DNA from: a virus
Virus record (IMG/VR): IMGVR_UViG_3300034095_000642
Location: 1 to 24,136 of that record
Strand: one strand, 5' to 3'
Length of the DNA: 24,136 bases
A program made the translations under genes and the position numbers. The stretch's first letter is position 1. Each line of letters opens with the position of its first letter. Shown here piece after piece: positions 14,102 through 20,919 of this stretch. The notes under the pieces are model-generated. The model saw nothing but the letters and a program-made list of their open reading frames with translations. It ran no database searches and had not been told where the DNA came from.

Positions 14102-15880
14102 ATGAAACTCCGACCATACCAACAACAAGCACATGATGCAGCTATAGATTGGATAAAGAAATGTACTGATCCATGCGTATTAGAATTGCCAACAGGAAGT
14201 GGCAAATCTTTAATTGTTGCAGCAATAGCAAATACACTACACCAAGTTAGTAGTGGTAAACATATATTGTGTCTTGTCCCATCAAAAGAGTTACTGGAGC
14301 AGAATGCAGAAAAGTACCGAGATACTGGCAATCAATGCAGTTTGTTTAGTGCCAGTGTTGGTGAAACTTGTTTAAAACATCCAGTAGTGTTTGGCACACC
14401 TGTTAGCGTCAAGAATAAGATTCATCGTTTTGGAGCTAAATTTTGTGCGGTTGTACTTGATGAAGCGCACCGTATAACACCAACAGTTAAGAGTATTATT
14501 GAGTCTTTAGTTGCTTGTAATCCTAATCTGCGTGTAATAGGTCTTAGTGCTACCCCATACAGACTTGGTGATGGCTATATATATAGAATGGATGAGCATG
14601 GTAATGCGCATGGAAATGATAAAACTAAGAACCCTTATTTTACTGCAAGAGTATTTACTGTTTATGCCAGAGATTTAATACAGCAAGGATACTTAACAAA
14701 ACCTGTTATTGGTGCAATTAATTCAGGTCATTATGAAACTCTGGAAATGCAACTTAATAGCATGGGTAAGTTTGCAAAAGCAGATGTTGATAGAGCTTAT
14801 CATGGACAAGGAAGGCTTACCAGTGCGATTGTAGGCGATATTGTATCGCAAGCAGTAGATAGGCAAGGTGTAATGATTTTTTCTGCGACAGTGCAACATG
14901 CTCACGAGGTTATGCAGTCTTTACCACCAAGTTTATCTTGCATAGTGACAGGAGAAACACCAAAGAAGGAACGAGAAGAAATACTGCGAAAATTCAAATC
15001 TAAGCAATTAAAATATTTAGTCAATGTGTCAGTCTTAACCACTGGTTTTGATGCTCCACACGTTGATTTAATAGCTATTTTAAGAGCTACAGAGTCAGTT
15101 AGTTTGCTTCAACAAATAATTGGCAGAGGATTGCGTATTGATAACAATAAACATGATTGTTTAATATTAGATTATGCTGAAAATATAAGCAGACATTGTC
15201 CTGATGGTGACTTATTTAATCCAGAGATAGAAGCATCAGGTGATTACGGAGCTGGTGAACCAATAAAAGCTAGATGTCCACAGTGCAATGCTAACAATGA
15301 GTTTGCTCCTGTTCCTAATGAAGCAAGTCATAAAATTGATGATTTTGGTTATTTTACTGATCTTGAAGGAATACGACTAGAAACAGAATATGGAGAGATG
15401 CCAGCGCATTATGGAAGAAGATGTTTTGGTGAGGTATTTAATAAAACTATTAAAAAGTTGGTTAGATGTTCTTATCGCTGGACGTTTAAACCGTGTCCAC
15501 ATTGTGAAGAAGAAAATGATATTGCAGCGAGATATTGTTGTAGTTGCAAAGGAGAATTGATTGATCCCAATGAAAAGTTAATTGCTGACTTTCAAATGAA
15601 AAAGAAAGATCCTTACTCTATGCAAACAGATAATGTTATTGACATGAAAGTACGACCAACTATTAGCAAAGCTGGAAATGAATGTTTAAGAGTTGATTTC
15701 ATAACCGAGTATAGGTCATTCCCAGTATGGTTTACCATGAAGATGCAGAGTAGCTATGATGCATTTATGAGGTTTACTGATGGAGGGTTTACAACGCCAA
15801 ATACTATCACTTATAAAAAGAGTGGTGATTTCTTTAGGATATACGATTACAACAGGACAGCTGATGAAGTTCCACAATGA
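14102..15880 (+). CDS. Superfamily 2 DEAH-box helicase with zinc-ribbon insert
   Basis: The 592-residue protein translocates on DNA and probably unwinds recombination or replication intermediates. Motifs from the ATG at 14102: Q-like RPYQQQA at 4-10, Walker A LPTGSGKS at 29-36, DEAH at 120-123, SATP at 149-152, motif V TTGFDAPHVD near 320, and motif VI QQIIGRGLR near 345. A C-terminal region has CPQC and, later, CPHC and CCSC pairs, likely one or two zinc ribbons. The final part (KVRPTISKAGNECLRVDFIT) reads as a small beta domain. The ATG follows the previous TAA by one base and has almost no SD. A TTG at 14090 is an alternative. Its natural SD may have been displaced by the cassette upstream. 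Confidence 0.88.
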   Translation: MKLRPYQQQAHDAAIDWIKKCTDPCVLELPTGSGKSLIVAAIANTLHQVSSGKHILCLVPSKELLEQNAEKYRDTGNQCSLFSASVGETCLKHPVVFGTPVSVKNKIHRFGAKFCAVVLDEAHRITPTVKSIIESLVACNPNLRVIGLSATPYRLGDGYIYRMDEHGNAHGNDKTKNPYFTARVFTVYARDLIQQGYLTKPVIGAINSGHYETLEMQLNSMGKFAKADVDRAYHGQGRLTSAIVGDIVSQAVDRQGVMIFSATVQHAHEVMQSLPPSLSCIVTGETPKKEREEILRKFKSKQLKYLVNVSVLTTGFDAPHVDLIAILRATESVSLLQQIIGRGLRIDNNKHDCLILDYAENISRHCPDGDLFNPEIEASGDYGAGEPIKARCPQCNANNEFAPVPNEASHKIDDFGYFTDLEGIRLETEYGEMPAHYGRRCFGEVFNKTIKKLVRCSYRWTFKPCPHCEEENDIAARYCCSCKGELIDPNEKLIADFQMKKKDPYSMQTDNVIDMKVRPTISKAGNECLRVDFITEYRSFPVWFTMKMQSSYDAFMRFTDGGFTTPNTITYKKSGDFFRIYDYNRTADEVPQ

Positions 15881-16286
15881 TATAAAAGTTTTTGGAAGTA
15901 CTGAGTTTAGAGGCGAATGTCCTTCTGAAGCTTCTGAAGCAGTAACATTCTTTGCAAAGTTAAGGAGAGAATATCCAGATAGTTATGGAAAGATTGCTAC
16001 GCACATTAGGAATGAAGGTTTAAGAACCTTTTACCAAGCGACTAAACAAAAGAGTGAAGGCATGGTAAAAGGCGCACCAGATATTATTATTCCAGCAAGC
16101 ATTGCGTTCGTCTGTGAATTAAAACGTCAAGATCATACACGGTCAAAATGGCAAGATGGACAGCAAGAATACCTGCTGGAAGCCCAGAAACAGGGAGCTT
16201 TTGTCTGTATTGGTTTGGGTTATGTTGGAGCATATGAAGCATTTATTTATTGGAAAGATAAAAAATATTTGCAATTTGATAAATAA
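15864..16286 (+). CDS. VRR-NUC nuclease
   Basis: This 140-residue PD-(D/E)XK enzyme of the VRR-NUC family is expected to cut branched or structured DNA such as Holliday junctions. The core is GMVKGAPDIIIPASIAFVCE with LKRQDHTRSKWQDGQQEYLL next. The Gly-x-Pro-Asp, Glu-Leu-Lys and the downstream Gln-x-x-x-Leu helix then GAFVCIGLGY are the family landmarks. A longer frame starts at 15780, but AGGA six bases before the ATG at 15864 picks that start. It overlaps the helicase gene by 17 bases, consistent with the two working on the same DNA intermediates. Confidence 0.88.
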   Translation: MKFHNDIKVFGSTEFRGECPSEASEAVTFFAKLRREYPDSYGKIATHIRNEGLRTFYQATKQKSEGMVKGAPDIIIPASIAFVCELKRQDHTRSKWQDGQQEYLLEAQKQGAFVCIGLGYVGAYEAFIYWKDKKYLQFDK

Positions 16287-16333
16287 TTATTTAATCTATG
16301 CCCAACTTAACAAGAAATACAAAGGGTAATGAG

Positions 16334-16549
16334 ATGATTAAATTTGAAATTGGTAAAACTTATAAAAATCGTTCAATCTGTGATTCAAATATGTTTTTTG
16401 AAATTACTGTTATTTCGCGCACTGAAAAAACCATTAAAGCAACTGTTGATGGTGCAGTTAAAACCTTACGACCTGCAATTTATAACGAATGTGAATTTGT
16501 AAAGCCTTGGGGTTCTTATTCTATGTGTCCAATTATTAAAGCAAATTAA
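16334..16549 (+). CDS. 71-residue conserved small protein
   Basis: The product starts MIKFEIGKTYKNRSICDSNM and ends PWGSYSMCPIIKAN. The pattern of IGKTYxxRSICD, a central beta-rich FEITVISRTEKTIKATVDG and the terminal YSMxPII is one I have met in many phages and plasmids as an unnamed small beta-sheet protein. AAGGG lies seven bases before this ATG. An ATG 36 bases upstream in the same frame has no SD. No function is known to me. Confidence 0.7.
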   Translation: MIKFEIGKTYKNRSICDSNMFFEITVISRTEKTIKATVDGAVKTLRPAIYNECEFVKPWGSYSMCPIIKAN

Positions 16550-16565
16550 CATATAACCAACCACC

Positions 16566-16581
16566 GCCTCAAGGACGAGGC
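16566..16581 (+). promoter_or_regulatory. Hairpin ahead of the repeated leader
   Basis: GCCTC (16566-16570) pairs with GAGGC (16577-16581) around a 6-base loop. No T run follows, so it is not an intrinsic terminator. It immediately precedes leader copy 2, as a weaker hairpin precedes copy 1. An RNA-processing or stability role is possible. Confidence 0.4.
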
Positions 16582-16582
16582 A

Positions 16583-16613
16583 TTAACTACAACTATAAAA
16601 GGTAAAAACAATG
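16583..16613 (+). promoter_or_regulatory. Repeated leader element, copy 2
   Basis: TTAACTACAACTATAAAAGG begins a 31-base block ending in the ATG of the membrane protein, the counterpart of the element at 10939-10969. It includes AAAGG at SD distance. Confidence 0.45.
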
Positions 16614-16835
16614 AACAAAAACACAATAATAGCAATAGCAATAACAGCATCTTTTATATCTGGTGGAGTAGCAATTAGCAAGTTTTCTGCTAATGATTCA
16701 AACATAATCCACAAAACCCGTAGCGGTAGCTTCATTATCCAAAAGAATATAAAAGGTGAAGAACAAATTTACCAAGTTCTTGAGTTGCCAAGCAACGTCA
16801 CATCTTTTGTAACACCAAACAAAGGTGATTTCTAA
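16611..16835 (+). CDS. 74-residue membrane-anchored protein
   Basis: MNKNTIIAIAITASFISGGV then AISKFSAND gives a Lys-containing N-terminus and a hydrophobic helix at about residues 5-23, either an uncleaved anchor or a signal peptide with possible cleavage after residue 21. The rest is polar and beta-rich (GSFIIQKNIKGEEQIYQVLE). It has no known domain. AAAGG in the leader provides the SD, and its stop overlaps the next start. It would place a small domain in the periplasm. Confidence 0.6.
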   Translation: MNKNTIIAIAITASFISGGVAISKFSANDSNIIHKTRSGSFIIQKNIKGEEQIYQVLELPSNVTSFVTPNKGDF

Positions 16836-17125
16836 TGGAACAAGTTAGATATTTAGCGAACCTTATAGACAGAGAAGATTATCAATATTTAATTGGTGTA
16901 TTTAATGATGACTCTGGATGCTCTGTTAAGATTTTTATAAATGATAATAACTCAGCTGAAAAAATTATATTTTTTGATGACCAAGTTGTATCTGTAGAAA
17001 AATTTATAACTAAAGTAGATTTTAAGAATCTAATAAATTGGGAATTGAATTCAAAACTAGAAATTAAGAATCTTTTAGATAAATTAATTCCTGAAGGGAA
17101 GCAGCCACTCGCCCTGCTTAGGTAG
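16835..17125 (+). CDS. 96-residue hypothetical protein
   Basis: It begins MEQVRYLANLIDREDYQYLI. The middle reads as alternating beta strands (SVKIFINDNN, KIIFFDDQVVS) and the end as helix. No family is recognised. The strong SD AAGGTGA lies inside the previous gene, with a TAATG overlap. Its last five codons lie inside the terminator hairpin, so translation to the end could affect termination. Confidence 0.6.
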   Translation: MEQVRYLANLIDREDYQYLIGVFNDDSGCSVKIFINDNNSAEKIIFFDDQVVSVEKFITKVDFKNLINWELNSKLEIKNLLDKLIPEGKQPLALLR

Positions 17126-17137
17126 GGCATTTTTTTG
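17111..17137 (+). terminator. Rho-independent terminator overlapping a gene end
   Basis: GCCCTGC (17111-17117) pairs with GTAGGGC (17122-17128), including one G-T pair, around TTAG, and is followed by A and seven or more T. It closes the first part of the rightward operon. The hairpin includes the stop codon of the upstream gene. Confidence 0.8.
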
Positions 17138-17146
17138 GATAAGATT

Positions 17147-17260
17147 ATGAAAGATTATAAAAATAAACCAGTACACACATTCACCAGACATCAAGAAATA
17201 CAAATTTGGTGTTTATTGGCAGCAGGATTTATATTAGCTCTGGAGGCATGGTTACAATGA
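17147..17260 (+). CDS. 37-residue small membrane protein
   Basis: The frame starts MKDYKNKPVHTFTRHQEIQI and continues with a hydrophobic segment, WCLLAAGFILALEAWLQ, probably one membrane span with a charged cytoplasmic N-terminus. GGA lies seven bases before the ATG, and the stop overlaps the next start as ATGA. It follows directly after the terminator. A role is not assignable. Confidence 0.45.
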   Translation: MKDYKNKPVHTFTRHQEIQIWCLLAAGFILALEAWLQ

Positions 17261-17703
17261 CACCAGAAGAACGAAAAGAGAAGCAACGACTAAGAATGTT
17301 GGAGTATTACCATAAGAATAAGAAATATATCAATGAACGTGTTAGAGCTAAACAGAGAGCTAAAAAATTGAATATTGTTGTTACAGTAAGTCAAAATAAC
17401 ATTACTAAGAAAGAGATAATGAAATTAATTGGTGTTACTGCACTTGTACTGGATAGAATTAGTAAAGAACCAAAATATTGTATGCCTAAACATATAGCAA
17501 CCTATATTGATGGAACGGTTTTATATAACCGAGATGAAATTATGGAATGGCTACCCTATGCAAGAGAATCCTGTGCATTTATGAAAAAACCTAAGCCAAT
17601 TAAATTAACTGGAATGGCGGCACAGATCGTCCAATTCATGCACCGCAGTAAAAAAATGGAGTTGTATTGCAACGAAATTAGACGAAGGAGAAACAATGTC
17701 TAG
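17257..17703 (+). CDS. 148-residue DNA-binding-like protein (winged-HTH candidate)
   Basis: It has a basic N-terminus, MTPEERKEKQRLRMLEYYHK, about 40 residues with many Lys and Arg. A region at 50-100 follows (TKKEIMKLIGVTALVLDRIS, then MPKHIATYIDGTVLYNRDEI and MEWLP) with the pattern of excisionase/MerR-like winged helices: helix-turn-helix, a variable wing, then a strand giving the site its 'YNRDEIMEWL' end. The C-terminus is again basic. Longer frames start at 17206 and 17248. The ATG at 17257 overlaps the upstream stop, and GGAGG lies ten bases before it. It is probably a phage transcription regulator. Confidence 0.6.
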   Translation: MTPEERKEKQRLRMLEYYHKNKKYINERVRAKQRAKKLNIVVTVSQNNITKKEIMKLIGVTALVLDRISKEPKYCMPKHIATYIDGTVLYNRDEIMEWLPYARESCAFMKKPKPIKLTGMAAQIVQFMHRSKKMELYCNEIRRRRNNV

Positions 17704-17962
17704 ACAGCTTGACTTCGCATTAATGATAAAAGTGTTATATATGAGAGGTCATACATTGTCTGATATAGCTAGAAAGACAGGTACATCAGTAAATACATTA
17801 TCAACCGCAAAACAAGAAACTAAAGCACCTCCAGCAGGATGGCTAGAAGGCATCGCAATGCTAGATTACTGGCTTAAAGCGACAGGCGAACCCCCACCAC
17901 GAATAGGTGATTACATTGAACTTGGAGAATATTGTGAAGATGAAATATCCACTACCGAATGA
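17696..17962 (+). CDS. 88-residue helix-turn-helix protein
   Basis: The sequence MSRQLDFALMIKVLYMRGHT then LSDIARKTGTSVNTLSTAKQE is a clear HTH (helices at about 20-27 and 31-40), followed by PAGWLEGIAMLDYWLKATGE and a short acidic tail. It fits small phage regulators that bind one operator as dimers. AAGGAG lies five bases before the ATG, and it overlaps the previous gene by 8 bases, so two DNA-binding proteins are made together. Confidence 0.65.
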   Translation: MSRQLDFALMIKVLYMRGHTLSDIARKTGTSVNTLSTAKQETKAPPAGWLEGIAMLDYWLKATGEPPPRIGDYIELGEYCEDEISTTE

Positions 17963-18134
17963 AAATGCACGTTGCTTAGGAAGCAACTGCGACAAAAAAG
18001 AAAACTGCTCCAGATACCTTAGCATTGAAGTAGATACAAAAGATTTCATGTGGCATGGCGACTTCAAGAAAGAACTAAAACAAATGGAATGTGACCTTTT
18101 TATTGATTTTAGAGGCAATTATTATGAGCATTGA
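17940..18134 (+). CDS. 64-residue Cys-rich protein
   Basis: It begins MKYPLPNENARCLGSNCDKK. Cys 12, 17, 23 and 51 with spacing C-x4-C-x5-C suggest a small zinc-binding fold. It is of the type often seen next to regulatory genes in phages, without assigned function. The ATG overlaps the previous gene, a weak GAAG is the only SD, and coupling is likely. A longer frame from 17907 lacks support. Confidence 0.6.
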   Translation: MKYPLPNENARCLGSNCDKKENCSRYLSIEVDTKDFMWHGDFKKELKQMECDLFIDFRGNYYEH

Positions 18135-18639
18135 GAGAGAATTGTTAGAAAGAGTAGTATCTGGAGATGATGATGGTGATTTTTTTATCAGTTATGATCT
18201 ATACAAAGAGATTTATGAATTTCTCGTTCACCCTGAGCAATCTGAGCAAGAGCCTGTGACAGATAAGCCAACTGAAACAGCTATGGCTGTTATGCCTAAC
18301 GGTGTTTGCGTTAGTAATGTATATGATGCTTATGAAGAAGGCAGAAAGTCTGTAATGTCTGAGCAAGAGCCTGTGGTTAAAATTACCAGTATTCACGCAG
18401 ACGGCGAGAATTTACCAGTGGCTATAACAGGGGTAGTGCTAAGTGATGCGGTTAATATTTGGGACTTACCTATAAAAAATAACGACCTTCTTTTTCTAGC
18501 ACCACCAAAACGTGAGCCTTTGAGTGATGAAGAAATAAAAATGAAGTGGAATAGATTGCCTACCAATACTAAAGACCCAATTATCAGGTTTGCTAGAGCA
18601 ATAGAAAAAGCACACGGTATAACTGGAGGTGGGGAATGA
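18124..18639 (+). CDS. Tandem accessory protein 1 (GDDDGDFF / EQEP family)
   Basis: This 171-residue protein starts MSIERELLERVVSGDDDGDF. Its N-terminal 45 residues and C-terminal segment (KREPLSDEEI, later FARAIEKAHGITGGGE) are shared with the next gene, while the middle differs. Linkers with SEQEPV occur twice inside it and are encoded by an 18-base direct repeat (about 18239 and 18359). This modular look is like Ea22/DUF551-type lambdoid accessory proteins that vary by recombination. An ATG overlap with the previous gene sets the start. Its last codons, GGAGGTGGG, also serve as the SD of the next gene. The function is unknown. Confidence 0.7.
   Translation: MSIERELLERVVSGDDDGDFFISYDLYKEIYEFLVHPEQSEQEPVTDKPTETAMAVMPNGVCVSNVYDAYEEGRKSVMSEQEPVVKITSIHADGENLPVAITGVVLSDAVNIWDLPIKNNDLLFLAPPKREPLSDEEIKMKWNRLPTNTKDPIIRFARAIEKAHGITGGGE
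18239..18528 (+). repeat. Direct repeats in tandem accessory genes
   Basis: TCTGAGCAAGAGCCTGTG appears at about 18240 and 18359, with a near copy at about 18756. AAACGTGAGCCTTTGAGT appears at about 18509 and again near 18966 in the paralogue. These encode EQEPV and KREPLS linkers and would allow recombination that swaps the variable middles. Confidence 0.7.
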
Positions 18640-19094
18640 GTAAAGAAAGAGAGTTGTTGCAAAGAGTCATAGCTGGAGATGATGACGGTGATTTTTTTAT
18701 TAGCCACAGACTATACAAAGATATTGAAACATTCCTCGCCCAACCTGAGCAGACTGAGCAAGAGCCTGAATTTAACTTTAATTTAGAACGAATGAAGGGT
18801 GCAATAGAATCACCAATATCAGATGTTACGGTAGAGGATTTAATGAAGCAAACTGAGCAAGATGTTTATCAAAAGTTATTGAGAATTGAAGATGGCATTA
18901 CGGTAGAGATACTTCCTTCTGAATTGTGGCTAGATGGATACAAAGCTGGAAAAAGAGCTATGCAAAAACGTGAGCCTTTGAGTATTGAAGAGATACATAA
19001 TGGCTTAGATGGTAATAATGGTTATGATGATAGATTTGTGGATGGAGTTCGTTTTGCAGAAAAACATAACGGTATTGGAGGTGGGAATGAGTAA
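18636..19094 (+). CDS. Tandem accessory protein 2 (paralogue of the preceding gene)
   Basis: The 152-residue product starts MSKERELLQRVIAGDDDGDF and is clearly related to the protein just upstream over the first 45 residues and again at KREPLSIEEI and the HNGIGGGNE end. The centre, LWLDGYKAGKRAMQ, is a YxxGxxxA-type helix seen in many small phage proteins. GGAGG six bases before the ATG lies in the Gly codons that end the previous gene. It is a duplicated gene with a divergent middle. The function is unknown. Confidence 0.7.
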   Translation: MSKERELLQRVIAGDDDGDFFISHRLYKDIETFLAQPEQTEQEPEFNFNLERMKGAIESPISDVTVEDLMKQTEQDVYQKLLRIEDGITVEILPSELWLDGYKAGKRAMQKREPLSIEEIHNGLDGNNGYDDRFVDGVRFAEKHNGIGGGNE

Positions 19095-19299
19095 AGAAAT
19101 AAATGATCTTAAGCAACAAATAATGTGGCTACAGAATAAAAATGCTTCACTTATAAATAGACAAGAAGCCCTCCGCGACCATTTTGCAGGACTTGCAATG
19201 CAGGGATTTTTATCACTTAATAAATTTAATACAGATATGATTGTTAAGTTGTCTTACGACATGGCAGACGCAATGTTAGCAGAGAGGGGGAAGAAATGA
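19087..19299 (+). CDS. 70-residue phage accessory protein
   Basis: It begins MSKEINDLKQQIMWLQNKNA, a coiled coil, and ends DHFAGLAMQGFLSLNKFNTD followed by a helix with YDMADAMLAERGKK. The DxFAGxAMxG...YxxADAMLAER pattern occurs in many phages as a small protein of unknown role. GGAGG five bases upstream lies inside the Gly-rich end of the preceding gene, repeating the junction seen at 18636. A longer frame from 19009 only overlaps the previous gene. Confidence 0.7.
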   Translation: MSKEINDLKQQIMWLQNKNASLINRQEALRDHFAGLAMQGFLSLNKFNTDMIVKLSYDMADAMLAERGKK

Positions 19300-19439
19300 T
19301 AAGTGAAAAAGAAATAGAAGAATATATTGATTCAATACGTTCATCATCATTTAGTGAGGAATACTACTCAGCAGAATGGGAAGAAGGTTTTGAAGATGGT
19401 GTTAAATGGGCAGAAAAACAACTGGAGAATAAACAATGA
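19296..19439 (+). CDS. 47-residue acidic hypothetical protein
   Basis: The frame encodes MISEKEIEEYIDSIRSSSFS, then a helix, WEEGFEDGVKWAEKQ, close in pattern to the YxxGxxxGxxxA helices of the neighbours. ATGA overlap at the start, and another ATGA overlap at the end, fit the chain. The SD GGGGG lies six bases before the ATG. Confidence 0.6.
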   Translation: MISEKEIEEYIDSIRSSSFSEEYYSAEWEEGFEDGVKWAEKQLENKQ

Positions 19440-19537
19440 GTAAAGGGTCAGCACCACGTCCTATAAATGATAGGAAAAAGTTTGAAGAAAACTGGGATAA
19501 GATATTTGGAGATAAAAAGAAAGAGGAAAAGAAATGA
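19436..19537 (+). CDS. 33-residue SAPRP small phage protein
   Basis: MSKGSAPRPINDRKKFEENW then DKIFGDKKKEEKK. The SAPRP(x)n-F-x-x-x-W-D-x-I-F-G pattern is common in phage genomes as a very short protein, function unknown. The ATGA overlap with the previous stop and GGAG upstream support translation. Confidence 0.7.
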   Translation: MSKGSAPRPINDRKKFEENWDKIFGDKKKEEKK

Positions 19538-19782
19538 AAAACTTACTTTTAATATTGCTGTTAATACCAACTATAGTTCTTGCTTGTGATGATGATAATG
19601 GATATCAATTAGCAGAAGAAGCAAGAACAAGTAGGATAACTAACGAACTACGCCAACAGCGTCAACATGCGGATTATAACGCTTATGTGAATGAACTTAA
19701 TCAAGAGTGGCAAATACGTCAAGAAAGAACAAATGCTCTGCAAACACAAATGATACTACTTGATGGACAGTTCAGACGTTAA
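19534..19782 (+). CDS. Small lipoprotein with helical, Gln-rich domain
   Basis: MKNLLLILLLIPTIVLAC is a signal peptide with a Cys at residue 18 after Val-Leu-Ala, an acceptable lipobox. Asp at position +2 would favour inner-membrane retention in enterobacteria. The remaining 64 residues are charged and helical with many Gln and Arg (RITNELRQQRQHADYNAYVN). GAGG lies seven bases before the ATG. It is the last gene of the rightward operon. It could be a superinfection-exclusion or spanin-like lipoprotein, though it lacks the Pro-rich pattern of Rz1. It is 82 residues long. Confidence 0.65.
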   Translation: MKNLLLILLLIPTIVLACDDDNGYQLAEEARTSRITNELRQQRQHADYNAYVNELNQEWQIRQERTNALQTQMILLDGQFRR

Positions 19783-19812
19783 TAAAAAAAGGGAGTTGGT
19801 AAAACAGCTCCC
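19781..19812 (-). terminator. Rho-independent terminator of the leftward internal-virion block
   Basis: On the minus strand GGGAGCTG pairs with CAACTCCC (19812-19805 with 19798-19791; one G-T pair) around TTTTAC and is followed by seven T. It faces the end of the rightward operon and probably prevents antisense transcription into it. Confidence 0.82.
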
Positions 19813-19828
19813 AAGCTACGAGCGCAAA

Positions 19829-19966
19829 CTATTTTTTTCTTTTAGCCTTATCAGCTTTAACAAACTCTTGAGCAACTTCAACTGGTATCTTGACTTTCTT
19901 TGCAAACTTAGGATTATGTGCTGCTGCTTGCATTAACTTTTCTTGTGCTTTTGATTTCGATGGCAT
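19829..19966 (-). CDS. 45-residue Lys/Ala-rich small phage protein
   Basis: MPSKSKAQEKLMQAAAHNPK continues FAKKVKIPVEVAQEFVKADK and ends KAKRKK. The MPSxSxAQxxxMxAAAHNPxFAKKVxIPxxVxxEFxxADK pattern is familiar from many phages, usually among structural genes, with no assigned role. It starts by TAATG overlap with the ADP-ribosyltransferase-like gene and ends just before the terminator. Its basic, compact helices suggest DNA or virion association. Confidence 0.75.
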   Translation of the reverse strand: MPSKSKAQEKLMQAAAHNPKFAKKVKIPVEVAQEFVKADKAKRKK

Positions 19967-20907
19967 TATTTGTTCTCCGAGTTTTTGTTTTCATTGTTAA
20001 ATAATAAAGCACCTAGTAATCCACTGGCTAATAAACTAGAACTGTTTTTCCTTAGTGGATCAAATGCTGCGAAACGTGAGCGGACATTATCTTGATAATC
20101 TGTTACATAATGTTCTCTTTCTGGTAAATCAGGAACCATATCTAAATTATCGCCATTTAAATGCTTATAATAAGCTCTAGCTGGTGGTTGAGTCTGAATA
20201 ATACTATCTTTATCCATTGCTTTTAATCGTTGACCAAGCATTCTGTCATTATCAGCATCTAATATGTCATAAATATTTCCTGTTTTTTTAGGATTAAATG
20301 ATTTAGATGTGTTTACAGCTAAAGGATATACTGTTGCTCCAATATTTTCTGTTGCATACCTGTCTGCTTCAGGGAAATAATTTGTTGCATATACGCCCGG
20401 TCCCATTGCTCCAATATCGGATGGCACTAACTCTTGTATATTAGGCGATGGGCTTCCATGCGCCCAATTAAAGTCCAAATTGTTTTTATAAGCTTGTCTT
20501 TCAGGATTAGCCATTGCATTAGCAACATTATACCTTTGCAACTGTGGCGTTTCCATTGCTAAACCATTAGCTTCATATTGAGCCATTTCTTTTGGCGATA
20601 ACTTACCTGTAGATAGGTATTTTTTAAGCAAGTCAGCATTAAGATTATCTTTAATAGGATTAGGTATCTTAGTACCCAACGCCATACCGCTCATACCCAT
20701 ACCATTTCCTAAAGCCCATTCAGCTAACTTCTTGCTGTATTCTTGGCTTTTAGCATCTTGAGTATTAGTAAACTGTGGTGGAACAAGATTTTCAAGTCCT
20801 TTAGTAACATTTGATGCTACAGCCGTGTACTTTGGATTATTGTTAAACAACTGACCATAATCTTGTCCAGCAGATTTTAAACTATTAACTATTTCCTCTA
20901 ATGTCAT
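19966..20907 (-). CDS. ADP-ribosyltransferase-like internal virion protein
   Basis: The centre of this 313-residue protein, FNWAHGSPSPNIQEL then GPGVYATNYFPEADRYA and VYPLAVNTSKSF, reads as an ADP-ribosyltransferase fold: His in HGS (residue 150), Tyr-Ala-Thr in the GxYxT motif (173-175) and an A-x-x-YA helix. The C-terminal segment NVRSRFAAFDPLRKNSS is typical of this family in phage virion proteins. The first 60 residues are helical and a hydrophobic stretch, LLASGLLGALLF, is near the end. If ejected with the DNA it could modify a host target on entry; the target cannot be told. AAGGAG precedes the ATG. Catalytic Glu or Asp is not obvious from sequence alone. Confidence 0.7.
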   Translation of the reverse strand: MTLEEIVNSLKSAGQDYGQLFNNNPKYTAVASNVTKGLENLVPPQFTNTQDAKSQEYSKKLAEWALGNGMGMSGMALGTKIPNPIKDNLNADLLKKYLSTGKLSPKEMAQYEANGLAMETPQLQRYNVANAMANPERQAYKNNLDFNWAHGSPSPNIQELVPSDIGAMGPGVYATNYFPEADRYATENIGATVYPLAVNTSKSFNPKKTGNIYDILDADNDRMLGQRLKAMDKDSIIQTQPPARAYYKHLNGDNLDMVPDLPEREHYVTDYQDNVRSRFAAFDPLRKNSSSLLASGLLGALLFNNENKNSENK

Positions 20908-20919
20908 TGGCGATTCTCC

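Noticed and set aside
14102-15880. Restriction-modification or Cas3-like defence helicase
   Set aside because: No nuclease, methylase or Cas neighbours; it overlaps a VRR-NUC gene in a phage recombination operon, a standard phage arrangement.
17135-17161. Sigma70 promoter after the terminator (TTGGAT and TATAAA)
   Set aside because: Spacing is only 15 bases and the -35 match is poor.
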